Origin: Obelidium mucronatum
Lineage: Eukaryota > Chytridiomycota > Chytridiomycetes > Chytridiales > Chytriomycetaceae
Assembly: GCA_025765595.1 (NCBI GenBank)
Contig: JAIVFH010000007.1
Span: 496,001 to 560,000 of the forward strand
Length of the DNA: 64,000 bases
Direction: 5' to 3'
Translations under genes and position numbers: made by a program
The notes under the pieces: model-generated
Told to the model about the DNA's origin: nothing
What the model saw: only the letters and a program-made list of their open reading frames with translations
Databases searched by the model: none
Shown here: in pieces, positions 1 to 12,298 of the stretch
Position numbering within the stretch: position 1 is the first letter of the stretch
Layout of the letters: every line of letters starts with the position of its first letter

Positions 1-3000
1 AGTCGTCTTGAAGCTTTTTGATATTGTTTTCGTATTGAGATGTCATTCGCATCGCCTTTTGTCTATCATTCTTATAAAAAATAAATGTACGATGAGGAGT
101 TGGTTCATGCAGTGCACTCACAAACCTTTAACGCAGAAATCTTGCGAGCGAATCCGTTTAATTCCTGCTCATTTTGCGACAGTTCATGATTTAATCCTTT
201 AAGGTCTTGAGTTAAACGATCAATATTAGTTCGACGCTCCCTAAATTGAAAGAGAACACGAAAAGTGAATAATGGCTTCCTCGAAATCTACAAGTAAGGT
301 TGGAAACTATTTAAAACAATACTTGATCTCTTGCTCAACATCAACTCCAAGTAGAGGCATCTGTCCAGACTTCTGCTGTCCCGCTCTTGTTTGCAAACCA
401 CCACCATGACCACCAATCTGCACATTATCCACAGTGTATACTGTCATCAAATTTCTTGGCATGGCGCGGTTTTCACCCGACGTAGCGAGTCGGTCTCCTT
501 CATGTTTTGTGTGTACAAGTCCCAACTTTTCAATGTTTCTGTGAATCACAAGTTGCCGCATGACAACGGGTTCCTTAATCTATTGTTTTTTGGTGTGTGT
601 GGTTTTAAAAACGTGTGTATTGTAATGGAATATCGGTCAACGCAAATATTCAACCTCCATTGCCCGGTAGAACGTCAATACGTCAGGATGAGGTTCACCG
701 CCTGTGATGTTGAATTCTTTCTTATCCTGCATCAGGATATTGCTATTGCTGTATAATGTGTGTAAAAAACACGATCGCCTCCCAAAAAAAGAGAATGTCC
801 AAAAACGAACCATCGATGTCGGTTGAAAATCGCTCTCAATTGGTCGCGATCTTCCACAGTGTCAACCACAAAACTCCTCAAAAGTGGACCCAGCACTGCT
901 TCAATCGTTTTCTTAAACTCGGGCTCCTTCAGCTTGATGAAGATGCCGAGCGGGCCCAGCGGAGTATCTCCCTTCCATCCACGCTGCTGCTTAATGGCTT
1001 CAATTTCTCGAAGAACGTGGGGCATGTTGTTTCCATAGGCCGTGATGCGATCGTAATTTGATTGCTCCATTTGTCGGCAGAGGGTTCCTTCGCTCTCAAT
1101 GCTGTGTTTGAGACGGCTGATTTGCTCACGAAGGTGTGAGATTCGGCCTTCCACGGCAAGCTTTGAGGCATCCAGTGTTTCCAGCTCTTCTGTAATCTGC
1201 AATAATATGTACCGCAAAGGTTAATAGACAACTCATTCAGTTTTTCAGGACGCAGTACTCAAACCTGAAGTGCTCGATTCCCAGCAGCTGCCTTCTCCTC
1301 CCTCAATCGCTCAATCTCAGCAACCTTGCGTTCCCGCGCATCTCGATCCAATCCTCCCAGCTTTCTGGTCTCTTGATCAATTTTGGCTTGCATCGCGTCA
1401 CGGCTTCGCGTTGCACCGCGCAGCATTGATTGGGCGTGGCTTTCACCTTCCTCAAATTTTTGCCTCTCCTCCTGGAGGGCCGCCATTTGTTCTTTTGCTT
1501 CCTGGAATCGCACATGCAATGGGTCGTTGTCTGTTTTCATTGCTTCCAGAAAAATTTCTTTGGTGCGCTTTCGTTCAAACTGGAGGTCCAAGTTTTCCTG
1601 AAAATGTACGATTCCAATTTAATTATAAAGTGTCACTATACAAAGACTAAACAATGAGATTAATTACCTGGTTTTCTTCCAACTGAGCTGATCGCTCGTC
1701 TCTTTTTTTCTCCACAAGTAACAACCCGCGCTTTTCGCGAACTAAAACCGCTTCCCGTTCCTCCACGATCGCCCATGTTAGTTGTTCCTTCAATGAGTTG
1801 ATTTCGTTTTCCAACCCTTCGAATTTTTTTACTTCCTGTGAAACGCAGATAGAAGTGTCATTGAAAACCCGAACAAAAAATAAATTAAGTACAAACATCA
1901 AATACGGCTTTGGCTTCGTTATATGCCTTCTTCAATTCTGGTAATAACTGAACGCGAAGCCAAAAAAAGAAGGTAAATTCAGAATCATTATGTGAACAGA
2001 AAACAAGCAACTCAACGGCGGAGCGTCGGTTAAAAGAATCTTGGGCAGTCTTGATACAGTCGTTGATAAAACTGTGGTCTTCACTCAATTGCGACAAAAG
2101 AGTTCCGCGACTGAAAAACGTGTACTTGTCTTTTGGTGTGCTGTTCGCTAGAAACTGCCGAGATGTATCCTGCGTAAGAATACTGAGAGGGTTATCGATA
2201 GCAATAGACATGTGGTCCAGGATTGCTGTGAGGTCTTCCTTTTTGTGTGCCTGTGTGGTACCTATGATGACATTTAGTCTCGGTTTAATATGGGAACTAA
2301 TGAAGATGCATACCGTTCGCATCCATAATTTTATATGAACCACTGCCGTCTTTAGTGATTTTTCGTTCGATTTGGAATAGTTTGGCCGTAAATCTCAGGT
2401 TTGAAGGCATCGGGACCCTTGTTATTAATGCAGACTCTCACTGCACCCGCACTGCATTATTTTACGGATGAGAGTCAAAAATTATAGCACGGACAAAGAA
2501 TAACTCACTGCTTTCCCTCCATAACCAAGCTTTTTAAACTCTGTGCGCGATCGGTCACTTTAGCCTTACCAGCCCAAGCAAACCATAATACCAGTGAGAA
2601 TGGCACTTTTTCCACCTAATATTAGGGTTTAAATACCACCAGCGATCAAGAAAACCTCGCGATCATAATCTTATCGAGGAATAAAATAAACTCAACTCCC
2701 GTTGTGACCAATGACAAAGTTGATATTTGGACAGAAATCAACTTCCAAAAACTGATGACACATGAACTGGTTCAGAGTTACGCGCTCAATGGAACCCGTA
2801 AGCGGCGGAAGAGCCTACATTTTAAGATGTTCATGTTGGGTTGGAGGACTGATCGTGGAGGAAGAAAGGGCTCTACCAGGACTTCCTTCTTGGACAACTT
2901 CCGCTTTGCGTTGGCTGTCGCACCACTGCTTGTTTTTCTCTTCTTTACTGTTTTCGCCGCTTCTTCTTCTGCTTCATCATCTTCCTTTTCACTTTCGCCA

Positions 3001-3326
3001 TCGTTGCCCTCTTCGTTATTATCAAGGATCATCTGACTCGACTGAGTCTGCGAGCTGTCTTGCTCCGCTCTTCATCGTCATCGTCATCAACCACCGTCCG
3101 CTTTCTCTTTCCGCTGCGCTCTTGCTGTTGCCGTGGCCTCATTTGGGTCTTGGTTTGATTTTAGCGAATATTAAGTTCTGTTTCGAAACGAAAACAAAGA
3201 CCGAACCTGGTTTTCCTGTTCGCTTTCGCCGTCTGCTTCATTCTCTGAATCTGATTGAGTGGTCTTGCCTGCCGAGGGTTGAGACTGAGACTGGTACTCA
3301 GTCTTTTGTCTTGTTGAAACCTTCAT
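1..3326 (-). CDS. SMC6: SMC6 (structural maintenance of chromosomes 6), 3' end outside window
   Basis: ATPase subunit of the nuclear SMC5/6 DNA-repair complex. Start at 3326 (MKVSTRQ); readable exons 3326-3207, 3148-2697, 2614-2509 and 2451-2314, then more exons down to base 1. An acidic, basic-patch N-terminus is followed by the SMC6-type head sequence FMCH..L.VDF.P.INFV and a Walker A GHNGSGKSA split by an intron at 2696-2615. Next come GKAKVTDRAQSLKSLV, a DNPLSILTQDTSRQFL stretch, coiled coil, the hinge (GPLGIFIKL, about 950) and the start of the return coil. SMC6 rather than SMC5 because of these head and hinge sequences. The frame changes by single-base indels near 3050, 2571-2575 and 2381-2388, while matching SMC6 sequence continues across each; either residual sequence errors or a decaying copy. 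The ABC signature and Walker B half lies beyond the window. Confidence 0.88.
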
Positions 3327-3481
3327 TTTTGGACAAGTTTCAACCAGTTTTTGTCCGAACACAAGTAAACAAAGAAACAAGCCAGGGAAAGGAATAATAA
3401 TTTATATTAAATTCACGTTATATACAGAGCAACAGACTGCAAGAATTGAATAAGTTAACAATAAGTTAACAACGAACTTTA

Positions 3482-4571
3482 TCAAACAACGCGCCATGAA
3501 GTTGAAGAATTTGTGAGAAGAGGATTGGACACGTGCCGGCCATGAACAGTTTTCCGCGATGAAGTTGGCTCTAAATGTGAATACGTGGGATGAAAGTGGC
3601 GCTGGTTGTGAGCGGGTGCAATTGGGTACCGGTGATAAGACGTGACAGCGTCTTGATGAGATTCTTGGTGTTGCATCTGGCGAGAATGCATATGACTTCG
3701 ATTTGTTTGTTCAGTGGGAGAAATCCTTTTGGTGGACAAAACACTTGCAGGTATTCCGCCCATTTCAGCAACAGACCCCCGTCTCTTTTGCTGCACATAT
3801 TGGTGCTGATTGAAGATTTGCGGAGATGGGATTAATACTGACGGTTGTTGCTGCGGCACAATGGGTCTGTACTGCACTCGCGTTCCCATCCCACCAAAGG
3901 TATCTCCACTCAATCCCGCCAGAAACCCCATGAATTCGCAATACTCGTCTCGCGTCACGTTTACGTGCCAATGTATTTTCCCAAGAAATTCCCTCTCCAT
4001 TGCGTTAATCACATTCAGTTCCAACTTGCAATAGGCAACCCAAGCAACACTGTCGATTCTCCAGTCATCCAATGCTTTCAAAGAAATGAGAAAGGCTGTG
4101 CTAAGCAAGTGAGGCTGTGGTGGAGGGTTGTTTGTTTGGTTACTGACTGCAAGTAAACAAAGAATACGACAAATGACCAAGCCTCACCTCAGCTCCAACT
4201 CTCACAGCATCACCACGATTCATTCCTCTCAAGCGACAGATGAGAATTAAGGCCAGACAGATTGTTTCATTATTCATTGTAGTTGGAGAGAGGAGACGCA
4301 TGACGTGATGGATCAATCCTTGTTGTGTTGATAACTGAATATTATCATTTGCTGAAGAGGACGTAGATGCACTTGGAGATGAAGGCGCCGATGACTCTAC
4401 GGGGCTCAATGGCGGAGTCTGCAATAAACTATTGCTGTTGCTGCTGCTGATGTGTTTCTTTGGAAGCTGGGTGGGATCAACACCTTGAATCCACAGAATT
4501 TGAATGGCGTCAAGAATAAGAGCTGCCACCTTGGGATTACTTGTTGATGGGGATGCTGATGCTGATGACAT
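3482..4571 (-). CDS. PHO80/Pcl-type cyclin
   Basis: Predicted cyclin partner of a Pho85-like kinase. Two exons, 4571-4188 and 4114-3482, joined phase 0, give 338 aa. The cyclin box is split by the intron: exon 1 carries a helix-rich segment ending RLRGMNRGDAVRVGAE and exon 2 continues with HLLSTAFLISLKALDDW, then a helix ending AMEREFLGKIHWHVNV, the family's typical L-x2-L-E-x2-F-L helix. A Ser-rich linker sits inside the box (about residues 40-75), and the C-terminal 120 residues are His/Gln/Ser-rich and probably disordered. The cyclin fold is well supported; the exact Pcl subgroup and kinase partner are inference. A second cyclin of the same class is at 59050-60618. Confidence 0.8.
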
Positions 4572-5182
4572 TGTATTACTTGTGAATGAGGGCTGTGTGA
4601 CTGTGAGAAAGAGTGTTTGCGATGGAGTCCTTTTTTTTTTGGAGCCAGGTTCTTGAGCTTATAAGAGACGGACCCCTTGTCGCAGTTAATTCCACTTTCG
4701 CCAGGGTTGGTTAATTTCTCAGATGTGGTTTTCTTTGTTTTTCGGGCGGGGCCCTTTTCATTTTCTCATGCTTTGGCATTTCTGCTTGCTTGGTTCAGTC
4801 AGCCCAAGCTTTTCCTCCACACTCCAACGCGACGCGTGATTCTTTCAGGTACCATTAGTTCGTTGATGAATCTGAAAACATTAATACAATGTATTGCTTC
4901 ACTTCGTCTTTTTGGAGCGTTGCGTTTAACTTTCCGTTTCTCAATAACTGGCTTGGCAAATTACCCTGCGCCGTTTGTTTTGAATAAGCCCCAAAGTTAA
5001 CGAAATTGAAAGTGTGTCTTTCAACTGACCACTTACGCACCTGAAACTTGAAAATAGCTCAAAGACAGCGAGCCAACAGGTGACCCATTTGCTCCTATGC
5101 AAAGAATTTCAACTGAAATCAAACTGTAACCTCTACTAGCGAACCCAAAATAATGTTTCTGTTTATTAATAAGAGCCTTCTT
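4572..5182. other. Intergenic region, no gene seen
   Basis: Upstream of the cyclin gene and downstream of the MFS gene. It contains short open frames with no family resemblance and a T-rich stretch near 4632. I see no supported coding, RNA or repeat feature. Confidence 0.5.
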
Positions 5183-7195
5183 TTATGAAGATTGGAGAAA
5201 GTACCCACTTTCAGCACATCGTTTCCCCGGTTTTTGCCACATAATTGGCGTCATCAACACAATCAAAATCAAGTACGGGATGAGGCAATAATAAGAAACA
5301 CGTAAAGCGACATGAAAAATATCTTTCACTTCAGCTGCTCCTGCAAGCAAAGCATTAACTTGGTGTTCATCTGTCAAATTCGCCGCCGCTGTTTTCAACG
5401 CGTTTATGAGGTAGGAATAATCCGAATTATCCCCAGTATATCCCAATGAATCTTGCAGAAATAAAATAGATGATTGAACTTGGATAGATGATTTAGACAA
5501 GTTGGTCATGATGTTGTTCAAGATTGTTCCAGTTATTACCAACACGACGTTGCTATCAAAAAAAAGTCTTGGCTTTAAAGGTCATTCCAAAGTAAACAAA
5601 GAAAAAATATAGATTTACCCTCCCAATCCCATTGCTGCAGTTATGAAACCAGTACTGGTGGAAATAATTTCCTCGGGAACCAGAGAGGGGAGAGCAGAGA
5701 AACGTAGCTGCAAGATTAACCCCATGCCAAAGCCAGCAATAATCAAGTTTAAAATGAAAAGAGCCAGTGGGGTTTCTTCAGTGATGGCACAAAGCAACAC
5801 AATGAAAGTGATGACGACCAGTGGCCCAAAGAGAAAGAAAGCATCATATCGCCCTAGTGGTCATCATTGATCAAGTAAGCTAAGTTAGATATTTCCATGA
5901 TTATTCCACACATGAAAAGAACGTTACCATATTTTGAATAGTGATACCCAGTCCAATTGTGACAATAATGCATACAAACGAATATGCAAGAAGCGACACG
6001 CCAGAAATCACCGGTGTCAAATTCAAGACAATTTCCATGAATAGTCTGGAAAGATGTCAGTATTTGGCGATTATCGGATAACGGAATAACTCACGGCGAG
6101 TAATATGTGAAGGCGTACAGCACCCCCGATGAACAAAAAGATATCACAGCAAGAGCAAGAACTTTTTTGTTCAGGAGAATGCCTTTGGGAAGTAAAGGAG
6201 CTTGTGCCATGTTTAACTCGTACGCAAGGAAGCTGACGAGTATCAAGGCAGAGACAGCAAACATAGAAACCACAGGCAGAGAGAGCCAAGGCCATTTCGT
6301 GCCACCAAATTGAAGAGGTATGTTGAACGTGAGGGAGAAGGCAAGAAACAGCAAAACTCCAGCGTAATCTATGGAGGTCAACTTATTCCAAGATATCGCG
6401 TCTTGTGAGAGAGGCTTGGCACGCAGAATAATCCAGCCAATTACAATACCAATAGGTATATTGATGAGAAAGCAAACTCTCCATGACCAGTATGTTGTAA
6501 AGAGCCCTCCAAGAGTTGGGCCAAGAATGGCACCCAAGCCAAAAGCAGCTCCTACATACCCGAGATACTTTGCTAAATATTAATTGAGTGTTAAAAATCC
6601 TAGGAGTATGATGGCAAAGCTTTTACCCGCCGATTCTGGGTCTGTCTCTTTGGCAATCAAGACGCACACCAATGGAAAAATTCCTGAACCACCAACGCCA
6701 GCCAGAGCACGACCAGCGATCAGCATAGGCATGGAAGTAGCACAGCCGCACACAATAGATCCCATTTCAAACAAGGCGAATGCTAACAGCAGCACCCACT
6801 TTGGTCCAATAGTGTCCCCAAGACTGCCAAAACTATGCAACATTTCAAATGTAACGAGGAACATAGAAATTGAGTTTACTGTTTAAAGAGAAAAAGCGAC
6901 AGAAAAGATGAGTAACTTACAGTATGGGAAGCACTCCTTCTGCAAGATTGTATGCCGATCCAAACCATGGAAGCAACACTTGGTCACGAAGTTCCAAAGA
7001 TATGGTGTTCAATGCGGGTCCCCCAATGGATATATCTATACTGGCCAAGAGAACGGCCACAAAAAGAGCAATGAATAGAGAAGGAAACGACTTGTTCCTG
7101 TGCGCGGCTCTCTTGAACGCATGGATAGTTGACTCAGGGTCTTCCTCGATAACGCTTGCAGGATGTATACTCGTACTCTGAGTTGTGCTAGACAT
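5183..7195 (-). CDS. MFS drug:proton antiporter, DHA2-like
   Basis: Multi-pass plasma-membrane or vacuolar transporter of the major facilitator superfamily, probably 14 TM (DHA2). Start taken at 7195 (MSSTTQST), preferred to 7249 because the upstream residues look non-coding. Exons lie at about 7195-6921, 6878-6600, 6580-6095, 6050-5930, 5875-5615 and 5545-5183. Visible signatures are TM1 LFVAVLLASIDISIGGPALN, the loop after TM2 (FGSLGDTIGPKWVLL), the antiporter motif C segment GAILGPTLGGLFTTYWSWRV, and DHA2-like TM blocks PLVVITFIVLLCAITEETP and GLILQLRFSALPSLVPEE. Substrate cannot be read from sequence. Exon 1 and exon 2 are joined out of phase by one base with the only GT/AG pair visible (6920/6879), which suggests an indel there. 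Shares a divergent intergenic region with the F-box/LRR gene at 7584. Confidence 0.85.
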
Positions 7196-7583
7196 GGAGG
7201 GAGTTGCTTCTTGAAGGTTTTTTTTTTGTAAAGTGCGACAAACCGCCAAGCCCGTTTTAACTGCGCCGCAGAGTGGCTGGATTGCTCAGCATCGACCAAG
7301 TCGGCTTGGCATACTTGCCAAAAAATGTTCAGTAGCATTGTTCACACGTTACAATTTTACTTTGGTGCGCTCACTGAGGAGAGCTGAGGAGTTGTCCTTT
7401 TTTCGTTGTTGTATGTTCAACAGTTCAAGGGATGCATGTTCAACAGTTGAAGGGATAGCCTAGGGCAAATCCATATTCATACACTCTCTCTGACCATACG
7501 AATTTCGGCGCCATGTTTCTTTCTTCCCCCGCCTTTTTTCCCATAAAAATGGGGCCGAATAGGAAGCTTTCAATTGTTTGAAA
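7196..7583. promoter_or_regulatory. Divergent intergenic region between MFS and F-box/LRR genes
   Basis: 388 bp separate two divergently transcribed genes, so both promoters should lie here. A short run of T (7220-7228) is close to the MFS start. An imperfect direct repeat of tgttcaacagtt..agggat occurs at 7409-7435 and 7437-7456. No canonical TATA box was recognised. Confidence 0.35.
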
Positions 7584-8721
7584 ATGAGGCTATCAAACCT
7601 TCCCCTGGAAGTCCTCTTTACAATATTCAGCTGGCTGCACCCAACAGCAACACAGCGATATCGCATTCTGAGCAAGCTATTCAACTCGTTCCTTGTGCTG
7701 CCTCGATTCGCTCTTGTCAACTTGACCCGTCTCGGCGCGATACCAACCTCCGTCCAAAGAACAAAACCGCGATTGAACAGGTTTGATCGCGAATGGTTCA
7801 GATGGCCCGAATTACATCAAACTGTGTATGCCGAGAATGTGCTTGCGTCTGTGCTTGTATTTGGGGAAATGGGGACAAATGCAGCTGAAAGTAGAGGCAG
7901 CGCCGAGAGGGGTGCCGACACGACGGGTCAAGGTTGCAGTTGTTTGCCAAAGGCCATGCTTCACTTAAAAAGTTGCTTGGTTCTTTGTATCGCGGATATT
8001 TCGTGCAGCGGGCCAAGTGGCGACAATGGGGTTTGGAGTTGTGGACGATCCAGAGCCTGGATCCCAATCGAAATCGGATCTCTCAAGAATCTATTCTGCC
8101 TCAATTTGCGACGAAATCGATTACAAGGTCCGATTCCATTTCAACTGGGTGATCTTACCAACCTGGCGATGCTCGATTTGAGCGCAAATTGCCTCACTGG
8201 CAATATACCTCAAGAACTTCGCATACTTCCCCAGCTCTCTCTTCTTAATCTATCAAACAATTTCCTTTACGGGCGATATACCCTCGTGGGTTTGGGAATC
8301 GAGGTGCCTTGTGACTGTTGAGATGCACCACAACCATCTCACTGGTACAATTTCCTCCGCCATTTCTCAAATGCACCGCCTCTTTATCCTCGATTTGAGC
8401 TATAATCAAATCAGTGGAACGATACCATGGACCATCGGCGCCCTTACACAGCTTTGTACACTTCGTCTAAGCGCCAACAACCTTGTTGGTTCTATTCCCT
8501 CCACGATTGGAAGTCTTGTCTCCTTAATGCATCTGAATCTCTCCGACAATCAATTGGCCGGAAATATACCAACCTCTCTTTTGAACCTGTCGCGTTTAGA
8601 GGAGCTGGACTTGAGTCAAAATCAATTGACGCATTTGAGTCAAGACATCTGGGCCCTTCATTCCAGACTTGAGATTATGGATCTGCATGGAAACTTATTT
8701 GAATACCCGCCGCTTTATTAA
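7584..8721 (+). CDS. F-box-like plus plant-type leucine-rich repeat protein (frameshifted)
   Basis: Predicted F-box domain at the N-terminus (LPLEVLFTIFSWLHP, residues about 5-40), a WFRWPELHQTVY linker, then LRRs of the plant-specific type (L-x-G-x-IP-x2-L). Repeats read QGPIPFQLGDLTNLAMLDLS, GNIPQELRILPQLSLLNLS, GTIPWTIGALTQLCTLRLS and GSIPSTIGSLVSLMHLNLS. F-box proteins usually recruit substrates to SCF ubiquitin ligase and LRRs bind the target; that role is inference. The frame breaks near 8265: dropping one T of a TTT run turns NNFLYGRYT into NNFLTGDIPSWVWES, exactly an LRR. The segment 7880-8030 also lacks clear repeats and may contain further indels. Related genes are at 32669-33649 and 62644-64000. 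Confidence 0.7.
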
Positions 8722-8824
8722 CCATTAATTTTTTTTTCCTCAGTATTTTTTTTTTTTTATTTTTTGATATCGTGTAAATTAAAAAAAAGAGGAAAGAAAT
8801 CACTAAGAATTTTCTTTGATGACT

Positions 8825-9463
8825 TTAAAAATTGTCACGTGATGAGCAAACAGATTTCGAGATTGTTTTCGCAAGGAAAGACTTGAGCTTTCCTCCAACA
8901 CCAGAACCAGCGCCTGGAAGGTGCAGATTAGAATCCGTTGAGTTTGTTTTCGAGTCCGTAAGTTGACTTTCATTGGTTGTCTTGGTATCGGTTGTTTGAT
9001 TGCTGGCAGAGTTTGGAGAATCCGTGTTGGACGACGCGTCCATAGGATTGATTGGGAGTCTGAGAGAGCTCGGCTGCCCAATGTCTCCTCTTTTAATTGC
9101 AGAAAGTGGGTTCTGCTTCTTTGGGTTGACAACGCCCGTGATTCGAGAGTTGGTACTACTTGCAATAGAGCAGCTGCTGGTTGTGCTCACAATCTCTGCG
9201 ATAATATCATCGCTGAAATCAAGTGAACACACTTCGAAACGATCCTGATCATCTTGCTTGTAGAGACTAGATCGTCGTGGACCTGAGGCGGCCGCACCGC
9301 CAACTGGGATCTTCCTTGGGCTGACGTGAGGCGATCCTGGCAAACTTGAACGAGCGTGTTCAGCAATAATGTCATCGGTTGATAGATATTGCAAGTTGTT
9401 TGTACTGGTAGATGCTTTGTTGGGGTCAGTTTGTGGGGGTGGTGGTAAGAGTGCTGACGACAT
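8825..9463 (-). CDS. Ser/Thr/Asn-rich hypothetical protein
   Basis: Single-exon frame of 212 aa that I do not recognise. It is rich in Ser, Thr, Asn and Pro and looks disordered. A short acidic-hydrophobic element is present twice, STDDIIAEHA (residues about 28-37) and FSDDIIAEIV (about 83-92), and the C-terminus ends in a basic, amphipathic segment GGKLKSFLAKTISKSV. Several SP and PRR..S sites could be kinase targets. A TATA-like sequence (TATATA in the gene's sense) lies about 70 bp upstream, near 9530. Adaptor or regulatory function is possible but unsupported. Confidence 0.55.
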   Translation of the reverse strand: MSSALLPPPPQTDPNKASTSTNNLQYLSTDDIIAEHARSSLPGSPHVSPRKIPVGGAAASGPRRSSLYKQDDQDRFEVCSLDFSDDIIAEIVSTTSSCSIASSTNSRITGVVNPKKQNPLSAIKRGDIGQPSSLRLPINPMDASSNTDSPNSASNQTTDTKTTNESQLTDSKTNSTDSNLHLPGAGSGVGGKLKSFLAKTISKSVCSSRDNF

Positions 9464-10057
9464 GGTTTTTTAGAATTTAGAACAATAAGATCGACCCCAG
9501 TTCGCTTGAGAATAACAAATTATTCAACACTATATATACACGTGCTTATCTCATCGGACCGTCGGACTACATCTAGTATCAGTGGTAGACGGCTGTCTCA
9601 TTTCGCGAGTCAAAAACAAAATGTCTTGAAAAGATCAGTCGAGATCGCTTGCCGGATTATGTTAGTAACGCGGTAGTCTCCAGTTGAATCATTTAAAGCG
9701 GGTGATGATGGTCTTGAAGAGATTGGCGAGCAGCTGTGGAGCCTGAACTACCACTTTAGACTTATCGCTTCAGTAACGTTGCTTATATTGGTGGGCGAGC
9801 TTGCCAACTATGGGTTTCTCCTGGGTTTCTCCGCATTGACACTTAAATAACGGCTCAGCAATGTTCAACAGCTGAGATACATCCAACCAAAGAAAGAACA
9901 AAAAACCGACACTTCTTTAATGAGAAATCCAAATCATTCAATAAAAAACCCAAAGAATTCCCCAACAAAAAAGAAACACCAGTCGAAAGGGAGGAGTATA
10001 CATGCCCACTGGATGTAAAGGTAGAGAAAAAATGTGGAGAGACCATAAAAGATTTTT
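9464..10057. other. Intergenic region, no gene seen
   Basis: Lies between the 5' end of the Ser-rich gene and the 3' end of RPS18. It includes the likely promoter of the former (TATA-like at about 9530) and the 3' UTR of the latter. No other feature was supported. Confidence 0.45.
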
Positions 10058-11012
10058 TTACTTCTTCTTGGCAACTCCAACAGACTTTCCACGACGACCG
10101 GTGGTCTTGGTGTGTTGACCACGGACACGGATTCCCCAGTAGTGACGGAGACCACGGTGAGCACGGATCTTCTTAAGCTAAATCCAAGAAAAAAAGAGAG
10201 AGAGTGTGAGCAAAAATGCTTGATGGTGGTGCTGCTGAAGCTGCTGGGATTTCCCTCCATCACTTTTGAACAGCCCTTCAAGGCCTCCCAGCCGGATTCC
10301 ATGAATTTAAGAAAGAAAAAAAAATACGTACTCTTTCCAAGTCTTCACGGAGCTTGTTGTCAACAGCGTTGGAAAGAGAGTGGGTGTTCTTTCCGTCCTT
10401 TGGGTCCTTTTGTCTGTTCAAGAACCAGTTTGGGATCTTGTATTGGGATGGAGCCTGCATGATGTTGACGATACGTTCGAGCTCATCGTTGGTGAGTTCA
10501 CCGGCACTGGGGAGGGAGAGGATGGTTTTAGCTTTCGTAGTGTCGTTTTTTTTTTTTTCCGGAGTGGAGGGACACGTACCGCTTGTTCAAGTCAATGTCA
10601 GCCTTCTTGCAGACCAAGTTGGAGAATCTACGACCCACACCCTTGATGGCAGTCAAGGAGTACATGATCTTTCTCTTTCCCTCAACGTTGGTGTTGAGAA
10701 GACGCAAAATGTGCTGGAACTGGTTCTTATCTGGGACAACGACAGACTAAAAGAGAGAGAGAGAGAGAGAAGACTCGATTAGCCTTTCCTGGAAGTTGAC
10801 GAAGGGGAGTTGGTTGAAGGAGGTTGGATTCGTGCTGAGGTCCAATTGTACGTCATCTCTTCAGGAGAAACTACTCTGCGGCCCATCATTCGTCCAGATT
10901 CGATCCAGAATCGTCCTAATGAGTCTTTGAACGTTACGCTGACAATGGCTGATGGCTGATGCAGAGCGACGATGGTGTTGGGATGGTTGGTGGTGGTGGT
11001 GGGACATGCCAT
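10058..11012 (-). CDS. RPS18: 40S ribosomal protein S18 (uS13)
   Basis: Small-subunit ribosomal protein uS13, 154 aa if the start exon is right. Exons 10746-10580, 10506-10332 and 10177-10058 splice without error and give [20 protein letters not shown], the helix-two-turn-helix region [36 protein letters not shown] and a basic tail ending [16 protein letters not shown]. The initiator Met must come from a separate exon: the ATG at 11012-11010 in an AAAATG context is the best candidate. It is followed directly by GCATGT, which would make intron 1 a GC-AG intron of about 263 nt. A CT-rich tract precedes the exon 2 acceptor. Introns in the first codons are common in fungal ribosomal protein genes. 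Confidence 0.93.
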
Positions 11013-11636
11013 TTTGAAAACGAAGGGAAGTACAAAAAATTGCACCTGCAAAGCTCTTGGTGGTCGAGTGATTCTTTCGACACTGCTTGGGAGCTTAGAC
11101 TTGAGTAAAGACATTCAAACGTGTCAGGGATTTCTACGGAATTTGACTACAGTTGGGGGTGGATGCAACGTGAACGTCGCGTTCATCTGCGATTGTCAGA
11201 AACGTAGAGGAAAACGCTTCCATGGTGTAATGATGTATTCTGATTCGATTAAATAATTGGTAGTATTTGGTTGATTATCTATTTGTGCGCAAGTATTCCC
11301 ATAGAATGCCTGCGATTGCTGCCAATTTCGTCAAAGACGTGCTATCTTCAAGACCATCTCATGAATGGTGCACAAAAAAATCACTCTAATTCAATGTACT
11401 ACAGCGTGCTTGTATCGTTGGCTGGCAGACGCCGGCTTTCTTGGCATTCTTTTTGGTATTTCCACCGCTTGTTGGGATTCCGCCAAAAATAATCTTGGCC
11501 AAATGAATCAACTATCACGACCTGAAACGTCTTGTCGCCATTTCGAGTATTCCACTGTTTCTTCCATCAAGCTGATTTTTTGTTTCATTAACACATGTGT
11601 TCAAAAAAATTTATATAAACATATTTTATTAAAAAA
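11013..11636. other. Intergenic region, no gene seen
   Basis: Contains the RPS18 promoter (minus sense) and the upstream region of the first four-TM gene. Short frames here show no recognisable family. AT-rich just before 11637. Confidence 0.4.
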
Positions 11637-12233
11637 ATGATCTCCTCAGTCCCATTCATCAAGATACTCTCGTCAAGACCTTCCCTTGCATGTCTTGAAA
11701 AAACCATACTGATCATTGGAGCCGCAGCATTCTTGCTCACCCAACTCGGCGCCGACATGCCAATGAACTACCGCTTGAGTATCACTGCCGCCATCTTCAA
11801 CACATTCTTTGCCTACTTCAATATCGTAAACTGGGTACTTGTCTTGATAAACAATCTGCTGCATTGCTTCGGCGAGCAAGATCTAGAGTCCGTCTTGGGC
11901 GTTCACTATTTCCTGACGTTGGCGGTGGCACCCTATGCGTCTGTACTTGGATCTCTTGAGTTTGAGCAAGTGACGGGGGTGTACACTGTGGTCAAGTATG
12001 TGGGAGAGTTTGGTCTGACTGAGTGGTTGGCGTTGCCGTTGTATCTGCAAATCATTTATTTGAACCAGTGGTTTATGATGGTGGTTTTGTTTGTGGTTGG
12101 TGGTTGGGCTTTGGTGTTTAGAAAATTTAATAACTCGGTGGCACCGGCATTAGATGCACCACTTGTTGTCATTTCAACTGTTTCTCTGGAGGAGAGCGTT
12201 GATTTGTTGGTGAAAGAAAAAAACTCTTTCTGA
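11637..12233 (+). CDS. Small four-TM protein, QY-EWL family, copy 1
   Basis: Single-exon 198-aa membrane protein that I do not recognise. Predicted TM segments lie at about residues 22-42, 48-70, 90-112 and 140-160. The region between TM3 and TM4 carries YTVVKYVGEFGLTEWLALPL followed by QIIYLNQWF, the signature shared with the four other copies in this window (12299, 23314, 24255, 33822). The C-terminal tail after TM4 ends with a DAPLVVIST element that also recurs. No signal peptide, catalytic motif or known domain is visible. It lies 65 bp upstream of copy 2 in the same direction, indicating tandem duplication. Confidence 0.7.
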   Translation: MISSVPFIKILSSRPSLACLEKTILIIGAAAFLLTQLGADMPMNYRLSITAAIFNTFFAYFNIVNWVLVLINNLLHCFGEQDLESVLGVHYFLTLAVAPYASVLGSLEFEQVTGVYTVVKYVGEFGLTEWLALPLYLQIIYLNQWFMMVVLFVVGGWALVFRKFNNSVAPALDAPLVVISTVSLEESVDLLVKEKNSF

Positions 12234-12298
12234 GGAGTGTTGGTTTCAGTCTTTTGTTATTCTATTTTTATTTGAAGGCTTAAATTAAATAAAAAAGT

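Noticed and set aside
4677..5000. 107-codon plus-strand frame
   Set aside because: No ATG-context, domain or codon-bias support; overlaps a shorter minus frame of equal quality.
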